Below are positions 17,744 through 26,344 of a DNA stretch of 32,775 bases, piece after piece (within the stretch, counting starts at the first letter, position 1; each line of letters opens with the position of its first letter). This DNA is from an uncultured Pelagibacteraceae bacterium. GTDB lineage: Bacteria; Pseudomonadota; Alphaproteobacteria; Pelagibacterales; Pelagibacteraceae. Under the pieces are notes generated by a model that saw nothing but the letters and a program-made list of their open reading frames with translations, made no database searches and was not told the origin of the DNA. The position numbers were made by a program, and so were the translations under genes. The stretch lies in the NCBI GenBank assembly GCA_902544985.1, contig CACCFV010000009.1, positions 1 through 32,775 on the forward strand, read 5' to 3'.

Positions 17744-18497
17744 CTCACATTGCCACCTTGATCATGAACCGTTACTTAGTGATCTTTCAAATGTACTCAA
17801 AAGATCCAAGGATATTGGTATCAAAAAGTTATTAACTATTTCTACATCTTTTGAGAGTTTTTCTAAAATTAAAGATATAGTCAATAAAGATGAGATCATA
17901 TATGGAACAGTAGGCATACATCCACATGAAAGTGACACTAATACAATTACTAAGATTGAAATAGTTAAAAGTCTTAAAGAAAACCCTAAAATAATTGGAA
18001 TAGGAGAAACAGGACTAGATTATTACTATAATAACAGTGATAAAGAGAAACAAATAACTAGTTTTAAAACACATATTGAAGCAGCGATAGAGTGTAACGT
18101 TCCTATTATTGTACATTCAAGAAATGCTGAGGATGATACTTTTAAAATACTTAATGAATATAAAGAAAATCATCCTAAAATTTTGATGCATTGCTTTACT
18201 GGATCAAAAAAATTTTCAGAAAAACTCCTTACATTGAACTCTTATTTTTCTGCTAGTGGAATTATTACTTTTAAAAATTCAATTGATCTTCAAGAAACTT
18301 TTAGATCTCTACCAATAGATAAGATATTAATAGAGACCGACAGTCCATATTTAGCACCAGTTCCAAATAGGGGGAAAAAAAATGAGCCTTCTTTTATTGA
18401 TTTTACTGCTAATAAACTCTCTGAAATAAAAGAAATTTCCAAGTTAGAGCTTGTAAATAAAACTACAGATAATTTTAATAGATTATTTTTTCAATAA
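17736..18497 (+). CDS. tatD: TatD family metal-dependent DNase
   Basis: TIM-barrel metal-dependent hydrolase with 3'-5' exonuclease activity in characterised members. It begins MIDSHCHLD (metal-binding HxH). It then has YGTVGIHPHES, GIGETGLDYYY, IVHSRNAEDD, HCFTGS, and ETDSPYLAPVPNRGKKNEPS near the C-terminus, all TatD signatures. Length 253 aa is standard. The metG-tatD-MBL order is conserved in many alphaproteobacteria. Confidence 0.95.
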   Translation: MIDSHCHLDHEPLLSDLSNVLKRSKDIGIKKLLTISTSFESFSKIKDIVNKDEIIYGTVGIHPHESDTNTITKIEIVKSLKENPKIIGIGETGLDYYYNNSDKEKQITSFKTHIEAAIECNVPIIVHSRNAEDDTFKILNEYKENHPKILMHCFTGSKKFSEKLLTLNSYFSASGIITFKNSIDLQETFRSLPIDKILIETDSPYLAPVPNRGKKNEPSFIDFTANKLSEIKEISKLELVNKTTDNFNRLFFQ

Positions 18498-18503
18498 TAT
18501 TTT

Positions 18504-19274
18504 ATGAAATTTATAATTCTTGGCTGTGGAAGTTCAATGGGTGTTCCAAGAGCAGATGGTTTTTTTGGTAAATGTGATCCAAAAAATAAAAAAAATTATA
18601 GAACTAGATGTTCAGCTTTATTAAAAACTTCAGATGAGAATATTTTAATAGATACCTCTCCAGATTTAAGACAACAATTATTACGTCATAAAATATCGAA
18701 AATTGATAAAGTTTTTTATTCACATATTCATAGTGATCAGACTCACGGAATTAATGATCTTAGAATTTTTTATATTAAAAACAGAAAACCAATAAATGTT
18801 TATGCAGATTTAGATACATCTAAGTATTTAAAAAAAAGTTTTTCATATTGTTTCAATAGTTATTCTAAAGAATACCCTGCAACTTTAAAGTTAAATAAAT
18901 TAAGAAACAATCATTCAATTCTTAATCAAAAGAGTAAAATAAATGTAAAATCTATTAAGGTTAAACATGGTAAAGTAAAATCAAACTGTTTTGTAATAAA
19001 TAAAAAGTTAGCTTATATAAGCGATGTTAATAAGATTTATAATAAAGATTTTAGATTCTTTAAAAATTTAAAGTATCTAATCATTGACTGTTTAAGATAT
19101 GATTTCCATCCATCACATTTTAACTTGGCGTCAACTTTAGATATAATTAAATTATTCAAACCAAAAAAATCAATATTAACTAATCTACATACTGATTTAG
19201 ATTATAATATTCTTAAAAAAAGATTGCCGAAAAATGTAATGCCTGCTTATGATGGTCTTTCAATAAATTTTTAA
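18504..19274 (+). CDS. PhnP-like metallo-beta-lactamase fold hydrolase
   Basis: Cytosolic MBL-fold phosphodiesterase-like protein of the PhnP/RNase Z-related group. The start KFIILGCGSSMGVPRADGFFGKCDP and RTRCSALLKTSDENILIDTSPDLR are typical. The metal loop reads SHIHSDQTHGINDLR: His74, His76 and Asp78 are kept, but the HxHxDH position has Gln79 in place of His. Later ligands (YISDVNK, HPSHFNL, LHTDLDY) remain. It lies 6 bp after tatD as the last gene of the run and overlaps the convergent gpx by 15 bp. The substrate is unknown. Confidence 0.85.
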   Translation: MKFIILGCGSSMGVPRADGFFGKCDPKNKKNYRTRCSALLKTSDENILIDTSPDLRQQLLRHKISKIDKVFYSHIHSDQTHGINDLRIFYIKNRKPINVYADLDTSKYLKKSFSYCFNSYSKEYPATLKLNKLRNNHSILNQKSKINVKSIKVKHGKVKSNCFVINKKLAYISDVNKIYNKDFRFFKNLKYLIIDCLRYDFHPSHFNLASTLDIIKLFKPKKSILTNLHTDLDYNILKKRLPKNVMPAYDGLSINF

Positions 19275-19814
19275 AGTTTCCTCTATTTTTTGTATTATCT
19301 TTTGTGACATAGGTTTAGTTAATGACGAAAATGTATCTTCAATTTTTCCTTCTGTATTAATCAAAATTTTATAAAAATTCCATTTTGGTACTGCAGATTT
19401 TCCATGGTTTTCTTTAGCCCACTTAAAAATCTCGTGTGCATTTTCACCCTTTACATCAGTAATAGTGGTAAGAGGAAAACTAATATCAAAGTTTACTTCA
19501 CAAAATTTTTTGACATCTTTGTTTGATTTTTTTTCTTGATTAAATGAATCTGAAGGAATTCCAAGTACTATTAAGCCCTTTGACTCATATTTTTCCCATA
19601 ACTTTTGTAATCCCTCATATTGTTTTGTAAAACCACAATAGCTTGCAGTATTAACTACTAAAATTGCTTTACCTTTATATCTTTTTAAATCTATAAGTTC
19701 TCCCGAAATACTGTTAATTTGTAAATCATAAAAAACCTTGTTGTAATTAGCTGATGCAAAATTTTTAAAAAAAAACATAATAAATATCAAAACTATAAAT
19801 ATTGATTTTTTCAT
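19260..19814 (-). CDS. Exported glutathione peroxidase family protein
   Basis: Thiol peroxidase reducing hydroperoxides. An N-terminal signal peptide (about residues 1-22, FIVLIFIMFFFKNFASA) puts it in the periplasm or at the membrane. The fold follows with peroxidatic Cys60 in NTASYCGFTKQYEGLQ, Gln93 (FNQEKKSN), a second Cys105 in VKKFCEVNFD that could resolve it, and Trp145-Asn146 in VPKWNFYK. The position is Cys, not selenocysteine. With a resolving Cys it may use thioredoxin rather than glutathione (inference). It lies 7 bp after nhaA in the same operon. Confidence 0.92.
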   Translation of the reverse strand: MKKSIFIVLIFIMFFFKNFASANYNKVFYDLQINSISGELIDLKRYKGKAILVVNTASYCGFTKQYEGLQKLWEKYESKGLIVLGIPSDSFNQEKKSNKDVKKFCEVNFDISFPLTTITDVKGENAHEIFKWAKENHGKSAVPKWNFYKILINTEGKIEDTFSSLTKPMSQKIIQKIEETLKIY

Positions 19815-19821
19815 TTATAAA

Positions 19822-20994
19822 TTACTTATTGGGAGTAAGTAATATCAAAAAGTAGCCAAATAAAGTGGATAATAATGACCCGGTTAATACACCTATTTTA
19901 ACCCCATCCATATACTCCATGTTTTCAACAAAAGCTAAATTTCCTACAAAAAGACTCATTGTGAAGCCAATACCAGTTAACACACCTACGCCATAAAAAT
20001 TATACCAACTTGTGTTATTTGGCATCTGCGCAATTTTTGTTTTTATAGCAACATATGAGAAAACAAATACACCTAATTGCTTACCTAAAAATAACCCTAA
20101 AACTATTCCCAATGGTACTTTATCTAGCAAAGAACTAAGAGATAAACCTTCTAATGAGACACCAGCATTTGCAAAAGCAAATAAAGGCATGATACCAAAA
20201 GCAACATAAGGGCTTATTGCATGTTCAATTTTAATTAATAAAGAAAAATCTTTTTCTTTTTTTCGATGAGGAATTGTCATCGCTAACAAAACACCTGCGA
20301 TTGTTGCATGTATTCCTGAATTATGAGTAAAATCCCAAAGGAAAATACCAATAATTAAATAAGGTAAGAATTTTTTAATGTTAAATTTATTTATAACTAG
20401 CAAGATTAAAAATGCTAACAACATTAGACTTAAATATTTAATACTTAAGTCTCCTGAATAAAATAAAGCTATAATTACTATAGCACCCAAATCATCAATA
20501 ATCGCAAGAGCTGTTAAAAAAACTTTTAATGATAAAGGTACCCTTTTTCCTAATAAAGATAATACTCCAAGTGAAAAAGCAATGTCTGTAGCAGAGGGTA
20601 TTGCCCATCCATTCATAGTTTCGCTATCACCAAAATTGATAAATACATAAAATAATGCAGGTACTAACATTCCACCAACTGCTGCGATTATTGGGAGTAG
20701 GGCTTGTTTTATATTAGAAAGTTCACCTTGTAAAAATTCTCTTTTTATCTCAAGAGTGACAAAAAAAAAGAATATTGCCATTAAAGCATCATTTATCCAA
20801 TGAAGAACTGATAATTTTAATCCAAAATCATTTATTCCAATGAATAAATATTGATTCAAAGTTGAAAAATATAATTCTGATAAACCTGAATTACTTATTA
20901 TTAATGCAATTATTGCTGCAAATAATAAAACCAAACCACTAGCGGCTTCAAGTTTAAAAAACCAAATAAAGGGTTTCGATAAATAATTAATCAT
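19822..20994 (-). CDS. nhaA: Na+/H+ antiporter NhaA
   Basis: Electrogenic sodium/proton antiporter of the inner membrane, suited to a marine cell. Twelve TM helices fill the 390 aa. The key acidic residues are present: Asp137 in PSATDIAFSLGVL (E. coli Asp133), and Asp167-Asp168 in LAIIDDLGAI (Asp163-Asp164). Family stretches include FFVTLEIKREFLQGEL and GIMPLFAFANAGVSLEG. Its start abuts the stop of the upstream zinc-finger gene with no gap, and gpx follows 7 bp later. Confidence 0.97.
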   Translation of the reverse strand: MINYLSKPFIWFFKLEAASGLVLLFAAIIALIISNSGLSELYFSTLNQYLFIGINDFGLKLSVLHWINDALMAIFFFFVTLEIKREFLQGELSNIKQALLPIIAAVGGMLVPALFYVFINFGDSETMNGWAIPSATDIAFSLGVLSLLGKRVPLSLKVFLTALAIIDDLGAIVIIALFYSGDLSIKYLSLMLLAFLILLVINKFNIKKFLPYLIIGIFLWDFTHNSGIHATIAGVLLAMTIPHRKKEKDFSLLIKIEHAISPYVAFGIMPLFAFANAGVSLEGLSLSSLLDKVPLGIVLGLFLGKQLGVFVFSYVAIKTKIAQMPNNTSWYNFYGVGVLTGIGFTMSLFVGNLAFVENMEYMDGVKIGVLTGSLLSTLFGYFLILLTPNK

Positions 20995-21441
20995 TTAATT
21001 AAGATCTTTAGCAAAAAGTATTAAATCTCTCAAGGTCTCAAATAAGTTATATAATATAAGTTCTAAATTTGGGAAAATATTACTCAAAGGACTCTTGAAT
21101 GTGTCTAATACAATTATGATTGCAACAAAAGTTATTATAGAAACAATTATATAGCTTAAAAATTTTCCAAATGAAAAATTATATTTTGGTTTATATTTGA
21201 CTAATTCTGATCCTGGTTTTATAGGTGCTTTGGATACTGATTTATCGATATTTTCATCTTTATATAAAATCTCTTTTTGTTTAACAGGCTTATCAATTAA
21301 TGGCTCTGTTTGTTCGTTAACATTTTTATTAAAGAACCATGTTTGATCACATGATCCACATTTCAATAATCTACCCTTATCAGGAATTAAGTTTTCATCT
21401 ACTTCGAATTTTTTTTCACCGCATGGACAAATTATTATCAT
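20995..21441 (-). CDS. MJ0042-type zinc-finger membrane protein
   Basis: The N-terminus forms an MJ0042 zinc ribbon (MIIICPCGEKKFEVDENLIP, then LKCGSCDQTWFF), with CxC and CxxC pairs. A polar linker follows (about residues 40-98), then one TM helix (about 102-122, FLSYIIVSIITFVAIIIVL) and a short C-terminal tail. Homologues in alphaproteobacteria often carry DUF3426 after this; here the tail is short (148 aa). Function is unknown; a regulatory or envelope role is possible. It heads the nhaA-gpx operon and is divergent from tRNA-Pro. Confidence 0.8.
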   Translation of the reverse strand: MIIICPCGEKKFEVDENLIPDKGRLLKCGSCDQTWFFNKNVNEQTEPLIDKPVKQKEILYKDENIDKSVSKAPIKPGSELVKYKPKYNFSFGKFLSYIIVSIITFVAIIIVLDTFKSPLSNIFPNLELILYNLFETLRDLILFAKDLN

Positions 21442-21497
21442 GAGCTTTATATAACAGATTCTGATTAAAAATCCCTCGTTTTACACATCTTTATACA

Positions 21498-21525
21498 TTG
21501 AAAAAATAAATAACTACTGTATTAG
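21498..21525 (+). promoter_or_regulatory. Candidate promoter of tRNA-Pro
   Basis: TTGAAA (21498-21503) and TATTAG (21520-21525) are separated by 16 bp and end 9 bp upstream of the tRNA-Pro 5' end. The -35 is good and the -10 is weak. The distance fits a leader of only a few bases. Confidence 0.35.
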
Positions 21526-21534
21526 TACTTCATT

Positions 21535-21611
<77 letters not shown>

Positions 21612-21617
21612 CCAATT

Positions 21618-21899
21618 ATGAAAAAAGCAAAAATTTATAAACCTAATAAAACTGCCATGCAGTCTGGATTAGGAAAAATTAATAAATGGGTTTTAGAATT
21701 TAAAACTAAAGACCCTACAATTAATCCATTAATGGGATGGGAAAGCTCATCCGATACTTACAGTGAATTAAAATTAGAATTTGCTACTAAAGAACTAGCA
21801 ATTACATACGCAAAAAAAAACAAAATTGATTTTGAAATAATAGAACCCAAAAAAAGAAAAGTAGTGAAAAAATCTTATGCAGAGAATTTTTTAAATTAA
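21618..21899 (+). CDS. NDUFS4-like complex I accessory subunit
   Basis: Matches the short alphaproteobacterial homologue of the mitochondrial 18-kDa (NDUFS4/AQDQ) accessory subunit of NADH:ubiquinone oxidoreductase. The core motif is NPLMGWESSSDTYSELKLEF, followed by KELAITYAKKNKIDFEII and a basic tail KKRKVVKKSYAENF. Length 93 aa is typical. It is expected peripherally on the complex I matrix-side arm, supporting assembly or stability. It starts 6 bp after tRNA-Pro, so it is probably co-transcribed with the tRNA, and sits 4 bp before the sbmA-like gene. Confidence 0.9.
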   Translation: MKKAKIYKPNKTAMQSGLGKINKWVLEFKTKDPTINPLMGWESSSDTYSELKLEFATKELAITYAKKNKIDFEIIEPKKRKVVKKSYAENFLN

Positions 21900-21903
21900 A
21901 TTT

Positions 21904-22902
21904 ATGTTCAAATTTTTTACAGATAAAAGATGGCATTTATGGAGTATTGGAGGAACAATCCTAATTCTTGCTGCTACATGGTATCAAGTTCAACTTGATG
22001 TGAGAATTAATGAATGGTTTGGTGAGTTTTATGATACTTTACAAAAAGCATTAGCAGAACCAGGTGCAGTAACTGAAAAAGAATTTATTGCCTATCTTTT
22101 TACATTTGCAAAAATTGCAGCTGTTTATATTTTGGTAGTGATATTTAGTGATTATTTCACTAGTCATTGGACTTTTAGGTGGAGAACGGCCATGGCTAAT
22201 TTTTATCATGATAAATGGAATTTTGCTTCATCAATTGAAGGAGCGTCACAAAGGGTCCAGGAGGACACTTTAAAGTTTGCTAGAATAATGGAAGGTTTAG
22301 GGGCTGAACTATTAAGAAGTATAATGACATTAATTGCGTTCACTCCGATATTATGGGGTTTATCTAAAAGTATAACTGTGCTGCCATGGATAGGTGAAGT
22401 TAACCACGCATTAGTATGGGTTGCTATTATTTCAGCTTTAGGAGGTACATTTATTCTTGCTGCAGTTGGAATTAAATTACCTGGTATTGAATATGACATT
22501 CAAAAAGAAGAGGCTGCATATAGAAAAGAATTAGTTCTGGGTGAAGATTTTAAAGAAAATGCACAACCAATCAGAATTGATTCTTTGTATGGAGGTGTCA
22601 GAAAAATTCATTATAAGATGTATTTTCATTATCTTTATTTTAACGCTGTTAAATGGAGCTACTTACAAGGAATGGTAATTGTTCCTTATCTTGCTTTAGC
22701 ACCAACAATTGTAACAGGAGCAATCACCTTAGGTTTTGTTCAACAAATTATAAGAGCTTTTGGAAGAGTAGAAACCTCACTTCAATATTTAGTAAGAAGT
22801 TGGCCTATAATTGTTGAACTGATTTCAGTCTGGAAAAGATTAAATGAATTTGAGAATAAATTAAAATTAAATACAGAAAAAATCGCAAAAGAAAAAATTT
22901 AG
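21904..22902 (+). CDS. SbmA/BacA family inner-membrane peptide transporter
   Basis: Homologue of SbmA/BacA, proton-driven importers of proline-rich peptides and related compounds, important for bacteroid survival in rhizobia. Family stretches: YQVQLDVRINEWFGEFYDTL, TFRWRTAMANFYHDKW, ASQRVQEDTLKFARIMEGLG, LIAFTPILWGL and KLPGIEYDIQKEEAAYRKEL. About six to seven TM helices are visible. At 332 aa it is shorter than the usual 400 or so, the missing part lying mostly at the N-terminus. No ATPase domain is fused. Its stop overlaps the GTG start of glpX by one base. Confidence 0.9.
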   Translation: MFKFFTDKRWHLWSIGGTILILAATWYQVQLDVRINEWFGEFYDTLQKALAEPGAVTEKEFIAYLFTFAKIAAVYILVVIFSDYFTSHWTFRWRTAMANFYHDKWNFASSIEGASQRVQEDTLKFARIMEGLGAELLRSIMTLIAFTPILWGLSKSITVLPWIGEVNHALVWVAIISALGGTFILAAVGIKLPGIEYDIQKEEAAYRKELVLGEDFKENAQPIRIDSLYGGVRKIHYKMYFHYLYFNAVKWSYLQGMVIVPYLALAPTIVTGAITLGFVQQIIRAFGRVETSLQYLVRSWPIIVELISVWKRLNEFENKLKLNTEKIAKEKI

Positions 22903-23846
22903 TGGCTTTAAATAAAAATCTAATAAACGATATAATAACACTAACTTCAAGAGCAGCTATTTCTTGTTATGATTTTATTGGAAAAAATCAAAAAAAAAAT
23001 GCTGATAAAGCTGCAACAGACTCAATGAGAAATGAGATTAATAAACTCTCTATTAATGGAGAAGTAGTTATAGGTGAGGGAGAGTTGGATAAAGCTCCTA
23101 TGTTATACATAGGGGAAAAATTAGGGTCTGGTGGAAATCTAAATCTAGACATAGCTGTAGATCCAGTAGAGGGAACAAATTTTGTTGCAAAAAATCTTCC
23201 TGGAGCATTATCAGTGATATCAGTTTCAGAAAAAGGAAATCTTTTTAATGCACCAGAAACTTATATGGATAAAATTGCAGTTTCAAACAAAATACCTTTT
23301 GAAGCAACTGATTTAGATTTTTCAGTAGAAAAAAATATAAAGAATATAGCTGATTCATTAAATAAAGATTTACCAAACATTACTGCTTGTTTATTAGATC
23401 GACCCAGGCACAAGAAAATTATTGATAAATTAAAACAAATGAATGTAAAAATAAAATTAATCACAGATGGCGATGTCTCAGGAGCACTAATGGTTACTGA
23501 TCCAAAATATGATGTTGATATTTTTTTAGGTATAGGAGGAGGGCCTGAAGGAGTGCTAGCTGCCTCTGCAATTGATGCATATAAATGTAAATTTCAGGGT
23601 AGATTTATTTTTGATAATGATAAAGACATAGCAAGAGCTAAACTAATGGGTATAAAGGATTTAGATAAAAAATATGATTTAAAAGAAATTATTAAAGGTG
23701 ATACAATTTTCTGTGCTACGGGTATTACTTCTGGTGATTTAGTAAAGGGTGTTAAACTAAAAGATAATAATTATGTCACTCAAACTCTAGTTACACATAA
23801 AAGCTCAAATACATGCAAAATTGTTATAAGAGAAGACACTATATAA
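22902..23846 (+). CDS. glpX: Class II fructose-1,6-bisphosphatase GlpX
   Basis: Hydrolyses fructose-1,6-bisphosphate to fructose-6-phosphate in gluconeogenesis. Class II signatures are GEGELDKAPMLYIGEKLG, DPVEGTNFVAK, RPRHKKIIDKL, ITDGDVSGALM and FLGIGGGPEGVLAASA. Length 314 aa is close to the family's 320-336. The start is GTG 22902, overlapping the preceding TAG; translation as VALNKNLINDIITLTSRAA aligns with the usual N-terminus. tRNA-Glu follows 41 bp later. Confidence 0.95.
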   Translation: MALNKNLINDIITLTSRAAISCYDFIGKNQKKNADKAATDSMRNEINKLSINGEVVIGEGELDKAPMLYIGEKLGSGGNLNLDIAVDPVEGTNFVAKNLPGALSVISVSEKGNLFNAPETYMDKIAVSNKIPFEATDLDFSVEKNIKNIADSLNKDLPNITACLLDRPRHKKIIDKLKQMNVKIKLITDGDVSGALMVTDPKYDVDIFLGIGGGPEGVLAASAIDAYKCKFQGRFIFDNDKDIARAKLMGIKDLDKKYDLKEIIKGDTIFCATGITSGDLVKGVKLKDNNYVTQTLVTHKSSNTCKIVIREDTI

Positions 23847-23887
23847 ACTTGATAAATTTTATTTTTTACAATAAAAGATCCAAATTT

Positions 23888-23962
23888 GGTCCCTTCGTCT
23901 ATCGGTTAGGACACGTGGTTTTCATCCTCGAAAGAGGGGTTCGATTCCCCTAGGGACCGCCA
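23888..23962 (+). tRNA. tRNA-Glu, anticodon UUC, with a U-U mismatch in the stem
   Basis: Acceptor GGTCCCT/AGGGACC, discriminator G, encoded CCA at 23960-23962, D-arm GTCT/GGAC and T-arm AGGGG-TTCGATT-CCCCT are regular. The anticodon loop is TTTTCAT (anticodon TTC). The anticodon stem CGTGG/CCTCG has a T-T mismatch at its middle pair (23916 with 23928), where T-A would be expected. A GIY-YIG gene begins two bases after the CCA. Confidence 0.94.
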
Positions 23963-23964
23963 AA

Positions 23965-24213
23965 ATGCCATATTTTGTGTATTTAATTCTCTCTAAATTT
24001 AAAAATAAAAAAAGATCTTCATATGTTGGTTACACTGGAGACTTAAAAAAAAGACTTGATTTACATAATTCTGGTAAAGGAGCAAAGTTTACAAGAGGAA
24101 AAAAATGGAAGTTGGTTTATTATGAAAAGTACGACTCAAAATCAGAAGCAATGAAAAATGAGTATAAATTAAAAAAAAATTATAAATTACGAAATAAACT
24201 AATAAAAAAATAA
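23965..24213 (+). CDS. GIY-YIG domain protein (YhbQ/UPF0213-like)
   Basis: Small nuclease-fold protein of 82 aa. The GIY-YIG core appears as YFVYLILS and SSYVGYTGDLKKRLDLHNSGKG, with KFTRGKKWKLVYYEKYDSKSEAMKNE (catalytic-type Arg and Glu) and the basic tail typical of the SLX1-like UPF0213 group. Homologues are stand-alone and of uncertain role, perhaps DNA repair. The ATG lies 2 bp after tRNA-Glu; AGGGACC of the tRNA acceptor stem is at Shine-Dalgarno distance. It overlaps nothing downstream, and the GT gene starts at the next base. Confidence 0.9.
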   Translation: MPYFVYLILSKFKNKKRSSYVGYTGDLKKRLDLHNSGKGAKFTRGKKWKLVYYEKYDSKSEAMKNEYKLKKNYKLRNKLIKK

Positions 24214-26343
24214 ATGAAAATTTCTATTCTACTCCCATTAAAAGAAAATTTCTCACCATCATATGCTGGTGCTGTCTCACTTTTTATTAATGATACATTG
24301 AAGTCAAGTAAATTTAAAAAAAATATAACTGTTTTTGGTCATACAAACTACTATAAAAAGTTTGATCAAAAATATCATAATATTGATATTAATAAAAAAA
24401 TTTTTACTAGTCAAAATAAAGAATATGTTAAAAAATTTATTGAAATAGAAAAAAAGACTAATTCACAAATTATAGAATTACATAATAGACCAATTTACTT
24501 AAAGCATCTCGTAAATGATTTAAAACAAAAAGATTATATTCTTTATTTTCATAACGATCCTTTAACTATGTCTGGATCAAAAAGTATTAGGGAAAGATCT
24601 TTTTTACTAGATAATTGTTATAGAATTATTTTCAACAGTAACTGGTCTAAGAAAAGATTTTTACAAAAAATGAAATCTGATGCAATTAATAGTGAAAAGT
24701 TAATTGTAATTAATCAGTCAGCTTCAAAAAATAAGATTAATTTTAAAAATAAAAAAAAATTAATCACATTTGTTGGTAAACTTAATAGATCTAAAGGATA
24801 CGATCTATTTGGTCAAGCTGTAATAAAAATTTTAAAAAAATATAAGAATTGGAACGCTTATGTCGTGGGTGATGAACCAAGAGATAAACTTAATTTCAAA
24901 CACAGTCGATTAAAAAATTTTGGATTTAAAGAACATAAAGAAGTAATAAATATTTATAAAAAAACAAGCATAGCCGTAGTTTGTTCTAGATGGGACGAAC
25001 CTTTTGGAAGGACAAGTTTAGAAGCTGCTGCAAATGGTTGTGCAGTTATAATTAGTAATAGAGGCGGTTTACCAGAAACTATTACTAATGGTCGAATACT
25101 TAAAAATCTAACTGTTAATGAAATTTATAAAAATATTGAGGATTTAATTAAAAATTCGTCTATTAGAAAAAAATATCAAAAATTGTCTTATAAAAACTTT
25201 TATTTATCTCATCAATATGTTTCTAAACAAATAGATAAAGTTAGAAATAATTTAAGTAGAATAAACAAACCTTTTTTGTCTAATTCTCAAACAAGTTTAA
25301 GAATATTACATATTACTAATTTTAATGAGAGGCATAATGGTAGACTTTTCTTTAATACTGGAAGAAGATTGAATAATGGATTCATTAGACTTGGACATAG
25401 TGTTTTAGAATTTAGTGACAGAGATATTGTGAGTAGAGGAAAATCTTTAAAAGATTTTTATGGGTCAGACACACTAAACGACAAGTTAATAAAGACATGC
25501 TATCATTTTAAACCAGATTTAATTATTTTGGGACATGCAGATATGGTATCGAAAGATATTTTACATAATCTTAAAAGAGATTATTCAAATCTTAAAATTG
25601 CTCAATGGTTTCTTGACCCGTTGAACAAAAATGGTCCTGATTTTCAAAAAAACAAAAAACGAATTTTAGATAAATCTGATGTAATAGACTCAAATTTCAT
25701 AACTACTTCTCCTGATGCATTGGGTTTTTTATCTAAAAATAAATTAAATTATTTTATACCAAATCCATCGGATCAATCGATGGAAACACTTAATAATTTC
25801 AAAAAAGATTGCTCAAATGATGTTTTTTTTGCATTAAGTCACGGCGTACACAGAGGTCAATTAAAAAGCCGATCTTATGATGATCGTGAAAAGTTTATAA
25901 AATCTTTAATTAATAAATGTAAAAATGTAAGATTTGATATTTTTGGTATGGACAATATACAGCCAATTTGGGCTGACCAATATTTTAAGAATATTTCTAA
26001 CTCAAAAATGGGACTTAATTTAAGTAGGGGAGCACCAATAAAATATTACAGTAGTGATAGAATTACTCAAATTATAGGTAATGGCTTAGTCACATTAATT
26101 GATGAAAAAACTTGTTATGGTGATTTTTTCGATGACACAGAAATGGTTTTTTATAAGAATATAAAAGATTTGTCTGAAAAAATTGAAAAAATTTCTGAGG
26201 ATGAAAAGTTACGTAGGACAATTGGACAAAAAGGTAAGACTAAATACATGAAATATTTTAATTCAACACTTGTGGCTGATTTTATTATCAATAAGACCTA
26301 CGAAATAAATGGTTCAAAAAAATATTTATGGCATAAACCATAA
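24214..26343 (+). CDS. Two-domain glycosyltransferase (GT4 plus CgeB-like)
   Basis: A 709-aa protein made of two glycosyltransferase-like GT-B units. The first (about 1-350) has the GT4 C-domain: FVGKLNRSKGYDLFGQAV, NAYVVGDEPRDK, and the nucleotide-sugar motif WDEPFGRTSLEAAANGCAVI with GGLPETI. The second (about 364-705, starting LRILHITNFNERHNGR) ends with FDIFGMDNIQPIW, SKMGLNLSRGAPIKYYSSDR and QIIGNGLVTL, which resembles the CgeB/Glyco_trans_1_2 type. No signal peptide or TM is seen, so it is cytosolic or peripheral. It probably builds a surface glycan or glycoprotein sugar chain with the next two genes. Donor and acceptor are unknown. Confidence 0.85.
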   Translation: MKISILLPLKENFSPSYAGAVSLFINDTLKSSKFKKNITVFGHTNYYKKFDQKYHNIDINKKIFTSQNKEYVKKFIEIEKKTNSQIIELHNRPIYLKHLVNDLKQKDYILYFHNDPLTMSGSKSIRERSFLLDNCYRIIFNSNWSKKRFLQKMKSDAINSEKLIVINQSASKNKINFKNKKKLITFVGKLNRSKGYDLFGQAVIKILKKYKNWNAYVVGDEPRDKLNFKHSRLKNFGFKEHKEVINIYKKTSIAVVCSRWDEPFGRTSLEAAANGCAVIISNRGGLPETITNGRILKNLTVNEIYKNIEDLIKNSSIRKKYQKLSYKNFYLSHQYVSKQIDKVRNNLSRINKPFLSNSQTSLRILHITNFNERHNGRLFFNTGRRLNNGFIRLGHSVLEFSDRDIVSRGKSLKDFYGSDTLNDKLIKTCYHFKPDLIILGHADMVSKDILHNLKRDYSNLKIAQWFLDPLNKNGPDFQKNKKRILDKSDVIDSNFITTSPDALGFLSKNKLNYFIPNPSDQSMETLNNFKKDCSNDVFFALSHGVHRGQLKSRSYDDREKFIKSLINKCKNVRFDIFGMDNIQPIWADQYFKNISNSKMGLNLSRGAPIKYYSSDRITQIIGNGLVTLIDEKTCYGDFFDDTEMVFYKNIKDLSEKIEKISEDEKLRRTIGQKGKTKYMKYFNSTLVADFIINKTYEINGSKKYLWHKP

Positions 26344-26344
26344 G

